DNA of 64,000 nucleotides from Craurococcus roseus (GTDB lineage Bacteria; Pseudomonadota; Alphaproteobacteria; Acetobacterales; Acetobacteraceae), in the NCBI RefSeq assembly GCF_039523795.1, contig NZ_BAAAFZ010000008.1, positions 485,931-549,930 of the forward strand, in the 5' to 3' direction. A program made the translations under genes and the position numbers. Numbering within the stretch: the first letter of the stretch is position 1; the number at the start of each line of letters is the position of its first letter. Shown one piece after another: positions 47,537 through 55,897 of the stretch. Under the pieces are notes generated by a model that was not told the DNA's origin, ran no database searches, and saw only the letters and a list, made by a program, of their open reading frames with translations.

Positions 47537-48468
47537 GCCGCCGCGGCGGCCGGGCGGGGCGCCGGGGTGACGGCCACGGCACGGACCTCGCCGGCGCGCA
47601 TGAGGCGCAGCTCCGTTTCCTGCCCGACCCGCTCCGGCCCCAGCAGCGCCGCCAAGCCCCGCGGCCGGTCCACGGACACGCCGCCGAAGGCGAGCAGGAT
47701 GTCGCCGGGCAGCACGCCTGCCTGCTCCGCCGGCCCACCCGCCGCCAGTCCGACCACCATCAACCCGCTCTCCCGCCCCCCGGCGGCCTCCCGCAACGCC
47801 GCCGGCACCTCCACCGGCTGCAAGCCCAGCCCGAGCCAAGCGCGCCCGACCCGCCCGTGCGAGAGGATGGGGTCGAGCACCCGCTCCACCGTCTCGTGCG
47901 GGATCACCAGCGCGCGCCCGCGCGGGCCGGCGGTGGACATGCCGAGCAGGGCGCCCGCGGCGTCGAGCACCGGCCCGCCCTCCTCGGACGATCCGAGCCG
48001 CCCGTCCAGCCGCAGCAGCCGGTCGATGCGCCCGCCGGCCAGGCTGTGCCACGCCGGGCCGGTGGCGTGGACGGTCGCCAAGCGCGCCGTGGGCCGCCCG
48101 CCCTCGCCCGCGCCGACCAGCAGCGCGAGCATCCCCGGCGCCTGCTCGCCTTCGGAGCGCCGCATCCGCGCCGGCGCCCCCTCCCCTTCCACACGCAGCA
48201 CGGCGACGTTGGTGCCGGGATCGTCGCCGGCCAGCGTCGCCGCGCGCGCCTCCCCGCCACCGACGGAAACCGCGTAGCGCTCGGGGTTGCGCGGCAGCGC
48301 CTGGCGCGAGGTCACGACCACGCCCGGCCGCCACAGGATGCCGGCGAGCCGCCGCCAACGGCCGGCGTCCACCGCCGCGAGCACGGGCGCGGCGTCGGCC
48401 ACCGTCGCGGCGGCGGCGGCGGAGAGTCGGGCCAGGAAGTCGTCTGCCTGCGGTGCGGCGGTCGTCAT
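47533..48468 (-). CDS. HtrA-like pseudoprotease with PDZ domain
   Basis: 311 residues from ATG 48468. It aligns along its whole length with the intact HtrA encoded divergently next door (S1C fold about 20-200, PDZ about 210-305). All three catalytic residues are changed: the His in T-N-S-H-V becomes Gln56 in T-S-R-Q-A; the Asp in T-D-I-A-L becomes Asn87 in T-N-V-A-V; the Ser in G-N-S-G-G becomes Glu163 in S-E-E-G-G. The fold-forming Gly and hydrophobic positions are kept. It should bind peptides but not cleave. No signal peptide. It is coupled to the LuxR-type gene by a 4-nt overlap. Confidence 0.85.
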   Translation of the reverse strand: MTTAAPQADDFLARLSAAAAATVADAAPVLAAVDAGRWRRLAGILWRPGVVVTSRQALPRNPERYAVSVGGGEARAATLAGDDPGTNVAVLRVEGEGAPARMRRSEGEQAPGMLALLVGAGEGGRPTARLATVHATGPAWHSLAGGRIDRLLRLDGRLGSSEEGGPVLDAAGALLGMSTAGPRGRALVIPHETVERVLDPILSHGRVGRAWLGLGLQPVEVPAALREAAGGRESGLMVVGLAAGGPAEQAGVLPGDILLAFGGVSVDRPRGLAALLGPERVGQETELRLMRAGEVRAVAVTPAPRPAAAAA

Positions 48469-48629
48469 CGGCGCGTCTCCCAACGGTGCGTGCGCCCAAG
48501 ATGATGACGCGACGCGCCGCGTCCCATCGGCCGTTCGTCCGGGATGCCCCCGGACGTATGGCCGGGCCGCCCCCGCCGCGGCCGCGTCCCACATCGATTC
48601 CCCGACAACGCCCACCGGAACGCACCGCC

Positions 48630-49610
48630 ATGCCGCTCGACAGCGCTCCCGCCGCCGCACCGCCCGCCGCCATCACCGACGAGGACGCGCTCGACCCCTA
48701 CTCCGCGCGAGTGGTCGCCGCTTACGAGGAGGTCGGCCCGGCCGTGGTCCACGTCACCGCCCGCCGCGCCGACGGCCGGCCAGGCGGCGGCCAGGGCTCC
48801 GGCGTGCTGTTCACCCCGGACGGCTACGCGCTCACCAACAGCCACGTCGTGGAAGGCGCCGCCTCGCTGCGCGTTTCCCTGCTCGACGGCCGCGAACTGC
48901 CGGCCGAGCTGGTCGGGCGCGACGCCGACACCGACATCGCCCTGCTCCGCATCGGCGGCGCCGGCGGCCACGCGCACGCGCGCCTCGGCTCCTCCGCGCG
49001 GCTCCGGGTCGGGCAGATGGCGGTCGCCATCGGCAACCCCTTCGGCTTCCAGTGCACGGTGACGGCCGGCATCGTCAGCGCGCTCGGCCGCACGCTGCGC
49101 GCCCGCTCCGGCCGGCGCATCGACAGCGTGGTCCAGACGGACGCGCCGCTGAACCCCGGCAACTCCGGCGGCCCGCTGGTGGACGGCGCCGGGCGCGTGG
49201 TCGGCATCAACACGGCCATGATAGCCGGCGGCCAGGGCATCTGCTTCGCGGTCGGCATCGACACCGCCATCGATGTGGCGACGCGGCTGATGCGCGACGG
49301 CCGCGTGCGCCGCGCCTTCCTCGGCGTGTCGGCGCAAACCGTGCCGCTGGAGCGGCGCGTCGCCCGCGCCAACGGGGTGGAGCAAGCCTCGGCCGCCCTG
49401 GTGTCGGAGGTGCAGCCGGACGGCCCCGCCGCGCTCGCCGGGCTGCGCGCGGGCGACGCGGTGGTCGCCCTCGACGGCGAAGCGGTCTCCGGCGTGGACG
49501 ACCTGCACCGCGCCCTCACCGCCGAACGCATCGGCCGGCCGCTGCGGGTGGACATCCTGCGCCGCGCCCGGCGCGACGCGGTGACGGCGGTGCCGCGCGA
49601 AGCAACCTGA
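48630..49610 (+). CDS. HtrA/DegP-type S1C serine protease
   Basis: 326 residues from ATG 48630. The triad is complete: His72 (T-N-S-H-V-V), Asp102 (T-D-I-A-L-L) and Ser179 (G-N-S-G-G-P). One C-terminal PDZ domain (about 225-320) binds exposed C-termini. It has neither signal peptide nor membrane anchor, so unlike DegP it appears cytoplasmic unless exported otherwise. Divergent from the pseudoprotease-regulator pair by 161 nt, which should contain both promoters. It is convergent with the MFS gene, which ends 5 nt away. Confidence 0.92.
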   Translation: MPLDSAPAAAPPAAITDEDALDPYSARVVAAYEEVGPAVVHVTARRADGRPGGGQGSGVLFTPDGYALTNSHVVEGAASLRVSLLDGRELPAELVGRDADTDIALLRIGGAGGHAHARLGSSARLRVGQMAVAIGNPFGFQCTVTAGIVSALGRTLRARSGRRIDSVVQTDAPLNPGNSGGPLVDGAGRVVGINTAMIAGGQGICFAVGIDTAIDVATRLMRDGRVRRAFLGVSAQTVPLERRVARANGVEQASAALVSEVQPDGPAALAGLRAGDAVVALDGEAVSGVDDLHRALTAERIGRPLRVDILRRARRDAVTAVPREAT

Positions 49611-49615
49611 ACGGC

Positions 49616-50860
49616 TCACCCAGGGCCGGCGCGGCGGCCGCCGTCCCCGCCCCGCCCCTCCTCGAACGGTTCGGCGCCTCCCACCCGCAACGCCAAAGCC
49701 ACCGGCACCGCCGCGGCGCAGAGCAACGCCATCGCCCAGTATCCCCCGCCGCCGAAGCGCCCGTAGAGCGGCCCCGACGCCAGCGTCAGCGCCGCCATCG
49801 CCGCCCCGGTGCCGAACACGGCGTAGGCCGACTGCGCGGTCGCCGCCGCCGAGCCGGGCACCACCCGCGCGATCACCGCCATCGCCGCGAGGTGCTGCGC
49901 CGCGAAGGTCAACCCGTGCAGCGGCTGCACCAGGAACATCGCCGGCGCCCAGGCCGTCGCCGCCATCACCGACCAGCGCAACGCGCCCGCCCCGGCGGCG
50001 AGGGCGAGCAGCCCGCCCGGCCCGAGCCGCGCCAGCAGCGGGCGCCCGAGCAAAAAGAACACCGCCACCTCGGAAGCGACGGACACCGACCACAGCAGCC
50101 CGATCGCGTCGGCCTCGATCCCCGCCGCCTGCCAGCGCAAGGTGGCGAAGCCGGTGTAGAAGGCGTGGCTGCCCGAAACCAAAGCCGACACCAGCAGCAA
50201 GCGCCGGAAGGCCGGGATGGCGAGCAGCGCCCGCGTCCTCCCCGTTGCCGGCGCCGCCTCCGCCTCGCGCCGGACGCCCGGCCGCGGCGGAGCGGCGCCC
50301 GCGGGCGGTCGGGGCAGCAGCAGCAAGGCCCCGGCCGCGAGCGCGAACAGGCCCGCGTTCAGCCCGAGCACCACGACGGCCACGCCGGCTTCCTCCACGG
50401 CCCGCCCGGCGAGCGCCGCCCCGGCGATGAAGGCCGCCGCCCCCGCCCCGCGCACCACGCCGTAGTCGAAGCCGCCGCTCCCGCGGGGCCGGGCGGCGGC
50501 GCGCACCGCCAAGGCGTCCGGCAACGGGCCGAGCGGCCCGGTCGCCGCGTGCTGGACCACACCGACCGCCAACAGCAACGCCGCCGAGCCGACGGGCACC
50601 AATCCATAGCCGAGGCCGGACGCCGCCCCGGCCAGGAGCAGCGCCGCCAGCACCGCCCGCGGCGCGCCGAGCCGGTCGGTGAGCGCGCCGGCCAGCGGCA
50701 TCGAGAGGAGCCGCGCCGCGATGCCGAGCGCGAGCAGCACCCCGATCTGCTCCGCCGTGGCGCCCCGTTCGGCGAGCACGGCCGGCAGGAACGGGCTGAG
50801 CACGCCCCAGCCGCCGTAAAGCACGACGTAGAGCAGCAGGTACGCGGGAAAGGCGCCCAC
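49616..50860 (-). CDS. MFS transporter (PPP/HcaT-like)
   Basis: 414 residues with about twelve hydrophobic segments and a central loop of charged and Pro residues (about 178-205). The opening Y-V-V-L-Y-G-G-W-G-V-L-S-P-F-L-P and the loop 2-3 D-R-L-G motif resemble the MFS_1_like group, which includes phenylpropionate permease HcaT and nucleoside/sugar transporters. The substrate is not predictable. The last 20 residues are a Gly/Arg-rich tail. Confidence 0.85.
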   Translation of the reverse strand: MGAFPAYLLLYVVLYGGWGVLSPFLPAVLAERGATAEQIGVLLALGIAARLLSMPLAGALTDRLGAPRAVLAALLLAGAASGLGYGLVPVGSAALLLAVGVVQHAATGPLGPLPDALAVRAAARPRGSGGFDYGVVRGAGAAAFIAGAALAGRAVEEAGVAVVVLGLNAGLFALAAGALLLLPRPPAGAAPPRPGVRREAEAAPATGRTRALLAIPAFRRLLLVSALVSGSHAFYTGFATLRWQAAGIEADAIGLLWSVSVASEVAVFFLLGRPLLARLGPGGLLALAAGAGALRWSVMAATAWAPAMFLVQPLHGLTFAAQHLAAMAVIARVVPGSAAATAQSAYAVFGTGAAMAALTLASGPLYGRFGGGGYWAMALLCAAAVPVALALRVGGAEPFEEGRGGDGGRRAGPG

Positions 50861-50913
50861 CGCTCAGCCGCCGCGCCGGAGCGGCGCCGGGCGCGGCCAC
50901 GGGTCGGTGGCGG

Positions 50914-51183
50914 TCAACCGTAGTGGTGGCGGCAGGCCGCGATCTCGATCCGCTGCTCCGCCCCGCGCCCGACCACCCTGTAAACCAGCCGATGTTCCTG
51001 CGTGATGCGGCGGGACCAGAAGCCGGCCAAGTCGCCCCGCAACGGCTCCGGCTTGCCCAAGCCCTCGAAGGGGCTCCGCCGGGCGGACTCGATCAAACCG
51101 TTGATGCGGAGCAGGGTCTTCGGATCGGTTCGCGCCCACTCCCGGTAGTCCACCCAGGCTCCCGGCGCGAAAAGGACCTGCAC
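50914..51183 (-). CDS. yoeB: Type II toxin YoeB (Txe family)
   Basis: 89 residues. YoeB is a ribosome-dependent mRNA interferase. The catalytic residues of E. coli YoeB are conserved at nearly identical positions: Glu46 in K-P-E-P-L, Arg65 in E-H-R-L-V-Y, and His87-Tyr88 in C-R-H-H-Y-G. The F-W-S-R-R-I block is also conserved. It starts 4 nt after the yefM stop, the usual antitoxin-first order. The toxin therefore looks intact and would need its antitoxin. Confidence 0.95.
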   Translation of the reverse strand: MQVLFAPGAWVDYREWARTDPKTLLRINGLIESARRSPFEGLGKPEPLRGDLAGFWSRRITQEHRLVYRVVGRGAEQRIEIAACRHHYG

Positions 51184-51187
51184 CCGG

Positions 51188-51463
51188 TCAGCCCGCGGCG
51201 TCCTCCGTCGCCGGCTGGATCAGCGCCCGCTCCTCGCCGAGCCCGGCGTTCAAAGCCTTGATGTTCTCCAGCAGCCGCGCCGCATTGTGCGGGTTGCTCA
51301 AAAGGTGGACCGTTTCCCGCCACCCCTCGAACTCCTCTTCCGACAGCAACACCATGTTCGCCCGCCCGGTCCGCGTGACCAGCAACGGCGCGCGGCTGCT
51401 CTCCGCCTCGTCGAAGAAACGGGCGAGGTTTGCACGGAACTCGGTGAAGGAAACCTGGGTCAC
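51188..51463 (-). CDS. yefM: Antitoxin YefM (Phd/YefM family)
   Basis: 91 residues from the GTG at 51463, with AGGAGA about 10 nt upstream. A longer reading from 51526 would run through the palindromic operator and is rejected. The N-terminal DNA-binding Phd fold starts T-Q-V-S-F-T-E-F-R-A-N-L and has L-L-V-T-R-T-G-R-A-N-M-V-L-L-S. The C-terminal toxin-neutralising helices follow, including H-L-L-S-N-P-H-N-A-A-R-L. It represses its own operon together with YoeB. Confidence 0.93.
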   Translation of the reverse strand: MTQVSFTEFRANLARFFDEAESSRAPLLVTRTGRANMVLLSEEEFEGWRETVHLLSNPHNAARLLENIKALNAGLGEERALIQPATEDAAG

Positions 51464-51485
51464 GGCCGGAAGTCTCCTGGCTATC

Positions 51486-51503
51486 TGTACATATTTATGT
51501 ACA
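51486..51503. promoter_or_regulatory. YefM operator: TGTACA palindrome
   Basis: TGTACATA-TT-TATGTACA is a perfect dyad apart from the two central bases, 22 nt upstream of the yefM start. E. coli YefM-YoeB is known to bind operator palindromes with a TGTACA core, and both half-sites here carry that core. The surrounding 40 nt are AT-rich and likely contain the promoter. Confidence 0.8.
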
Positions 51504-51713
51504 TAAAATTTTCGGGTCAAGGCCAATGGCTCCGATCACGCCGGGCCGCGCGGCACCGTGTTCTCCGGCACCGAAAGCCCGCCGCGCCCGCGGCTACTCC
51601 GCCGCTTCGCGTCCAGCGGCCCGCCCGGTCCCCCGCCCGGCGTACCCGTCCCGCCCCTGCGGCGACCTCCACCCCGGCACCTTCGATGCCACCAGCGTCC
51701 GCAGCACCTGCGC

Positions 51714-51869
51714 CGCCCGACCCCGGCCGCCGAGGCCGCACGGCACCGTCATGCCCAGGAAGCCGGCATCGGCGAGGGCGCGCACCGCATCCCAAGGGTA
51801 AGCCTCGTCGCGGTCGATGGCCGCCGTCCGCGGCGCGGCGACGGCCCGCGCGAACGCGTTTGGAGCGCG
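51714..51869 (-). pseudogene. Acyl-CoA dehydrogenase N-terminal fragment
   Basis: About 52 codons read as the N-terminal helical domain of an acyl-CoA dehydrogenase: F-A-R-A-V-A-A-P-R-T-A-A-I-D-R-D-E-A-Y-P, then W-D-A-V-R-A-L-A-D-A-G-F-L-G-M-T-V-P and L-G-G-R-G-R. The flavin domain and C-terminus are absent, and no start codon with a ribosome binding site fits. It is a remnant left by deletion or rearrangement beside the toxin-antitoxin genes. Confidence 0.65.
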
Positions 51870-52077
51870 CCCTCCTCCTACATGCCGGGCCGCACCTGTT
51901 TCCTCCCCGACCGTGCCGCCCGCGAGCATCGCCCGCCCCACCCACCGGGCCAGAAATGCTGGCGAAACCGGAACAAAAAAGGTACAATGATCGGGCGCGA
52001 ACGCGGGCTGCGCCGCCTGTCCGAAGCGGCGGTGACGATGGGCGGGCGAAGGTGGGGGTGCGGCGATGTGGGCGGGC

Positions 52078-52545
52078 ATGACGACGACCGAGCACGACGC
52101 CACCGCCTTCGAAAAGCGCCACAAGCCGACCGGCATCCGCTTGGCGCGGCCGGAGCCGGTGCCCCACACCAATCCGGCTGGCCCATGGCTTCTCCAGTCC
52201 CGGCCGGGCGCAGGCTGGGCCGCCGAGCTCAAGATCACCTACGTGCGGCCCGACCTGCGCGCTCGCGGGCTAGCCACCACCTACCGGGGGCTGCGGGACG
52301 ATGAGCGCTTCCGGCGCGAGTTTGGGTACCATTCTACACTCGACCGGGCGGTGCCGGTGGGGCCGAGTGGACCGGTGCCGTGGGACGCGGCGCTGGTCGA
52401 GGTCTTCGCCATCCTGTTCTTCATCGTGCACGACACAGGCGGGTTTCGTCGGGGCAAGCCGGCCTACCCGGACAAGATCGAACTGAAGGCTCCCGAGCTG
52501 CGGGGCACCGTCGTCACCAACAAGTACGCGCAGGCTTGGTCGTGA
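52078..52545 (+). CDS. Hypothetical protein
   Basis: 155 residues from ATG 52078; an ATG four codons upstream (52066) is possible. The composition is protein-like, with aromatic and charged residues well spread, unlike the shadow frames around it. There is a strand-rich middle (A-A-E-L-K-I-T-Y-V-R-P-D-L), an R-F-R-R-E-F-G-Y-H block and a hydrophobic helix A-A-L-V-E-V-F-A-I-L-F-F-I-V-H-D near 107-122. No family is recognised. It begins between the acyl-CoA dehydrogenase remnant and the 13-mer repeat region. A -10-like TACAAT at 51982-51987 precedes it by 90 nt. Confidence 0.5.
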   Translation: MTTTEHDATAFEKRHKPTGIRLARPEPVPHTNPAGPWLLQSRPGAGWAAELKITYVRPDLRARGLATTYRGLRDDERFRREFGYHSTLDRAVPVGPSGPVPWDAALVEVFAILFFIVHDTGGFRRGKPAYPDKIELKAPELRGTVVTNKYAQAWS

Positions 52546-52601
52546 CCTGTCGGCACACGCCCATGGACTCGCCCCGGTTCGCCATGCCGGGCCGGCCCAC
52601 G

Positions 52602-52968
52602 GCATTTGTCCGAAATCGACAAAACCGCCACCGCGCGCACCCGCGAAGCAACCGCGCCGGTTCCGCCGCACACCGGTCCATCCGACACCTCGGACCGTCG
52701 CATTCGTCCGAACGCGACACACGCCCGAAAACCGCGCCGCCTTGCTGCTACTCGTATGGCGACACCGCCGCCGCCCTGCGGAGGGCGGACCGCAGCACGC
52801 CCGCCGTCCACGCCGCGGCATTTGTCCGAACACCGCACGCCCGTCCGAAAACCAAGCCGCGCAGCCCTCCCCCGGCCCGCGGGGCGACGCCGCCGCCGGC
52901 CCTGGGCGCCACCTCGCGCAGAGGCAACGGCCGGCCGCCCATTGCACCGGCCACCGCATTCGTCCGAA
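52602..52968. repeat. Four dispersed copies of GCATTYGTCCGAA in a noncoding region
   Basis: Copies lie at 52602-52614, 52700-52712, 52818-52830 and 52956-52968, spaced about 98, 118 and 138 bp. Copies 2 and 3 share a longer unit, with a CACACGCCCG-like stretch and GAAAACC following. The 451-nt region (52546-52996) has no credible gene. It lies downstream of both the hypothetical gene (+) and the AsmA gene (-). Function unknown: protein-binding sites, or a degenerate extragenic repeat. Confidence 0.6.
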
Positions 52969-52996
52969 TCTCGCAATCGGCGGGAGAGCCGCCGCC

Positions 52997-55897
52997 TCAG
53001 CGTTCCGCCCGCCAGCGCAGGAACGGCGCCAACTCCGGCAACCGCCGCGGTTCCGCCGCCGGCCCCGCGATCCGCAGCCCGACCTCCGGCGCTTCCGCGA
53101 TCGGCCGCGCGGCGATGCGCAGGTCGAGCGCCGCCCCCTCGCGCCCGACGGCGTCCACGGCGCCGGTCGCCGTTGCCACCGCGCCGCTCTCCGTGGAGAA
53201 GGAAACGCCCTCCAAGGTCGCGCGCCCGTCCAGGAACCGCGCCGTCCCTTCCAGCCGCTCGAAATCGGTGGCGCCGCCCTCCAGGGCGCGGCGCAGCGCC
53301 GCCTCCGCCTCGGCCAGGTCGGGCAGGACCGCGGCGGCCTGCACCGCGCCGAGGTCGTAGCCGGTGAGGATGCCGCCGCGCACGCTGAACGCCAGCGCCC
53401 CGCCGAGCGTCGCCAGCATCGCCGCCGGGCCGTGCCCGGAAGCGGCCAGTTCCGCCCGCCCATCCGCCTTCCCCGCCACGAGGTCCAGCGGCACCCCGCC
53501 GAACACCGGGCCGGCGATCGCGGCGCCCGCCAGCGCGGCGTCCAGGGCGACCCGCGGCGGCTCCGCCGCGCCCTCGACCGTCAAGCCGCCCCGGAGCGTG
53601 CCGCCTCCCAACCGAGCCTGGAAATTGTCCAAACGCAGCGTGCCGGCCGAAAGGTTGACCGCGGCCGAAACGCCCTCCAGCACCGGCAGCCCCGGCGCCT
53701 CCACCCGCGCCGCCTCCAGCGCCACCTCCGCGTCGAGCGCCGCCAAGCGCCGCAGTTCGAGCGGCCGGTCGTTGCGCCCCGCGAGCGCGGGCAGCGGCAG
53801 GCGTTCCGCCGCCAGCCGGCCGGTGATCCGCGGGCGCGGGCCGTCCAGCGCCACCGTCACGCCGGTCCCGCGCAGTCGCATCTCGCCCGCCACCAGGTCG
53901 AAATTCTCGGCGCCTACCGCGCGCGCATCCGCGTTCAGCGAGGACGCGATCAGGGCGAAGGACCCTTGCCCGAACCACGCCTCCGCCGCGCCGCCCAACA
54001 GCGGCGCGAGCAGCCGCGGCGCGCCCGGGTGCCGCGCGGTGAGCGTCGCGCCGGACACGCGCGGCCGCTGCGGCGCCGCCACATCCAGCGTGCCGCTCGC
54101 CTCCGCGCGGAGGTCGCCCATCTCGCCCTCGGCGCGAAGGGCGAGCGCCTCGGGCGGGCCGCCGCCGGAAAGGCGCAGCGCCACCGGCTGGCCGTCCAAC
54201 GGCAGCAGCTCCGCCGCCCCGGCCGGGAGCAGCGCCCGGAGCGCCGCGCCATCGGCGCCGTTCAGCTCGACGTTGACGTCCGACAAGCGCGGGGTTTGCC
54301 CGAGCGCGGCGTTCCCCGACGCCACCACGTCCACCTCGCCCAGCCGGAAGGCGAGGCGCCGCAGCGCCAGCCGGCCGGCTTCCGTCGCCGCGTCCAGCGC
54401 GGCGCGTCCCGCCGCCACACCGCGCCAGGACACCCGCTCGGCCGCGAGCCGCAGGTTCAGGTCCACGCCCGCCGCCGCACGGGCGGCCAGCGCCGGCCAT
54501 TCGGACGCGTCCGCCGGCAGCAGCCCGTCGAGGTCCAGGCGGTCGAACACCAGCCCGAGGCCCACGGACGGCCGCGGCCCGGACCGCAGCACGCCGGCCC
54601 CCGTCACCCGCGCGCCGTCCACGGTGGCGACGAGGTCGGAGAAGGCCGCCTCGCCCTCCTGCAAGGCCAGCCGGAACCGCCCTTCGCCGGAGCGCAGCCG
54701 GGCCGGGTCGGTGCCGGCCAGCGGCAGCCCGAGCGCCTCCAGCGTCGAGCGGAGGTCGTTGCCCACGAATTGCAGCGCCGCTTCCAACCGCGCCCCGGCC
54801 GTGGCGCCGGCGAGTTCGACCGTCGTCTCTCCCGGCAGCACGGCAGAAACGTCCGAGAGCGTCAGCCGCTCGCCTTGGAGGAAGGCGCCGCCGCGCAGCC
54901 GCCGCAGCGGCACCCCAGCCAAGGACGTCGCCTCCGCGGACAGGTCCACGCTCACCGGCACCGTCCGCTCCGCCGCGCCGTCCCGCCCCAGCGCGGCCCG
55001 CAGCGCCGCGACCCAGGCGTCGAGGTCCAGCCGGCCGGCGTTGAGCGTGATGTCGAGGCGCGGCGCCGGGTCGAGCCGGAGCGTCACCGCCCCCCGCGCC
55101 GGCTGCCCGCCGAGGTCGAGGGAAAGGTCGTCGGCCGCCAACAGGTCGGCCGCGGCGGTGAAGCGGCTGGTCGTCGCCCGGAACGGCACCGCGGGCGCCG
55201 GCACCAGCGCGGACAGGTCGGGCCCTGCCGCTTCCAACCGCCCTTCGTACCCGCCGGCGGGCAGCAGCACGCCCCGCGCGGAAAGGGTCGCGCCGCCCAC
55301 CGCCAAGCCGAGGTCCAGCGGCGCGATGCCGTCGGCGCCCGCGCGGCCGAGCTGGCCGGAGAAGCGCACCGCCTGCCCGCGCCAAGCGAAGCTACCTTCC
55401 GCCACCAGCGCTTCGGTGGCGCCGCCGGTGACGAGGCGCGCGTCCACCTTCTCCAGCTCCAACCCGCCGACCAGCACCCGGCAGTCCTCCAGCCGGGCGT
55501 CGAGCACGGTGAGCCAGGGCGGGGGCCGGAAGCTCGGCAGCGCGCCGGGCGGCCAGGGCAGACGGATCTCGCCGCCGACCAGCACGATCTCGCGCGGCTC
55601 CAGCCGCAGGGCGAGCAGCGCCGCGAGGTCGAGGCGGAGGCGCATGGCGCGGGCGCGCACCGTCACCCCGTCACCGGCGTCGCCCACCGCCACCGCGCCG
55701 GCCTCCACCCGCGGGTTGGGCAGCAGCACCAGGGCGATCGGTCCTTCCAGGGCCACCGGCCGCCCGAGCCGCGCCGAGGCGATGTCGGCGAGGCGGCCGC
55801 GCCACGCCTCCCAGTCGACGACGCGCGGCGCCGCCCACAGCCCGGCGCCGAGCAGCGCCAGGAGCAGCAAAACCGAAACCGAGAGGCGTCGCGTCAA
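52997..55897 (-). CDS. AsmA family protein
   Basis: 966 residues from the TTG at 55897 that overlaps the stop of the hydantoinase gene. One N-terminal anchor (about 5-22, L-S-V-S-V-L-L-L-L-A-L-L-G) is followed by the AsmA start D-W-E-A-W-R ... L-G-R-P-V-A-L-E-G-P. A very long Ala/Gly/Leu-rich beta-strand region follows, ending in the AsmA C-terminal domain (about 820-960). AsmA-like proteins are inner-membrane-anchored, periplasm-spanning bridges for phospholipid transport to the outer membrane. Open frame continuing upstream of this start is antisense-like noise inside the hydantoinase gene. Confidence 0.88.
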   Translation of the reverse strand: MTRRLSVSVLLLLALLGAGLWAAPRVVDWEAWRGRLADIASARLGRPVALEGPIALVLLPNPRVEAGAVAVGDAGDGVTVRARAMRLRLDLAALLALRLEPREIVLVGGEIRLPWPPGALPSFRPPPWLTVLDARLEDCRVLVGGLELEKVDARLVTGGATEALVAEGSFAWRGQAVRFSGQLGRAGADGIAPLDLGLAVGGATLSARGVLLPAGGYEGRLEAAGPDLSALVPAPAVPFRATTSRFTAAADLLAADDLSLDLGGQPARGAVTLRLDPAPRLDITLNAGRLDLDAWVAALRAALGRDGAAERTVPVSVDLSAEATSLAGVPLRRLRGGAFLQGERLTLSDVSAVLPGETTVELAGATAGARLEAALQFVGNDLRSTLEALGLPLAGTDPARLRSGEGRFRLALQEGEAAFSDLVATVDGARVTGAGVLRSGPRPSVGLGLVFDRLDLDGLLPADASEWPALAARAAAGVDLNLRLAAERVSWRGVAAGRAALDAATEAGRLALRRLAFRLGEVDVVASGNAALGQTPRLSDVNVELNGADGAALRALLPAGAAELLPLDGQPVALRLSGGGPPEALALRAEGEMGDLRAEASGTLDVAAPQRPRVSGATLTARHPGAPRLLAPLLGGAAEAWFGQGSFALIASSLNADARAVGAENFDLVAGEMRLRGTGVTVALDGPRPRITGRLAAERLPLPALAGRNDRPLELRRLAALDAEVALEAARVEAPGLPVLEGVSAAVNLSAGTLRLDNFQARLGGGTLRGGLTVEGAAEPPRVALDAALAGAAIAGPVFGGVPLDLVAGKADGRAELAASGHGPAAMLATLGGALAFSVRGGILTGYDLGAVQAAAVLPDLAEAEAALRRALEGGATDFERLEGTARFLDGRATLEGVSFSTESGAVATATGAVDAVGREGAALDLRIAARPIAEAPEVGLRIAGPAAEPRRLPELAPFLRWRAER

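Noticed and set aside
48287..50923. An 878-codon plus-strand frame
   Set aside because: It is an Arg/Gly-rich shadow across HtrA and the antisense of the MFS gene; no family resemblance.
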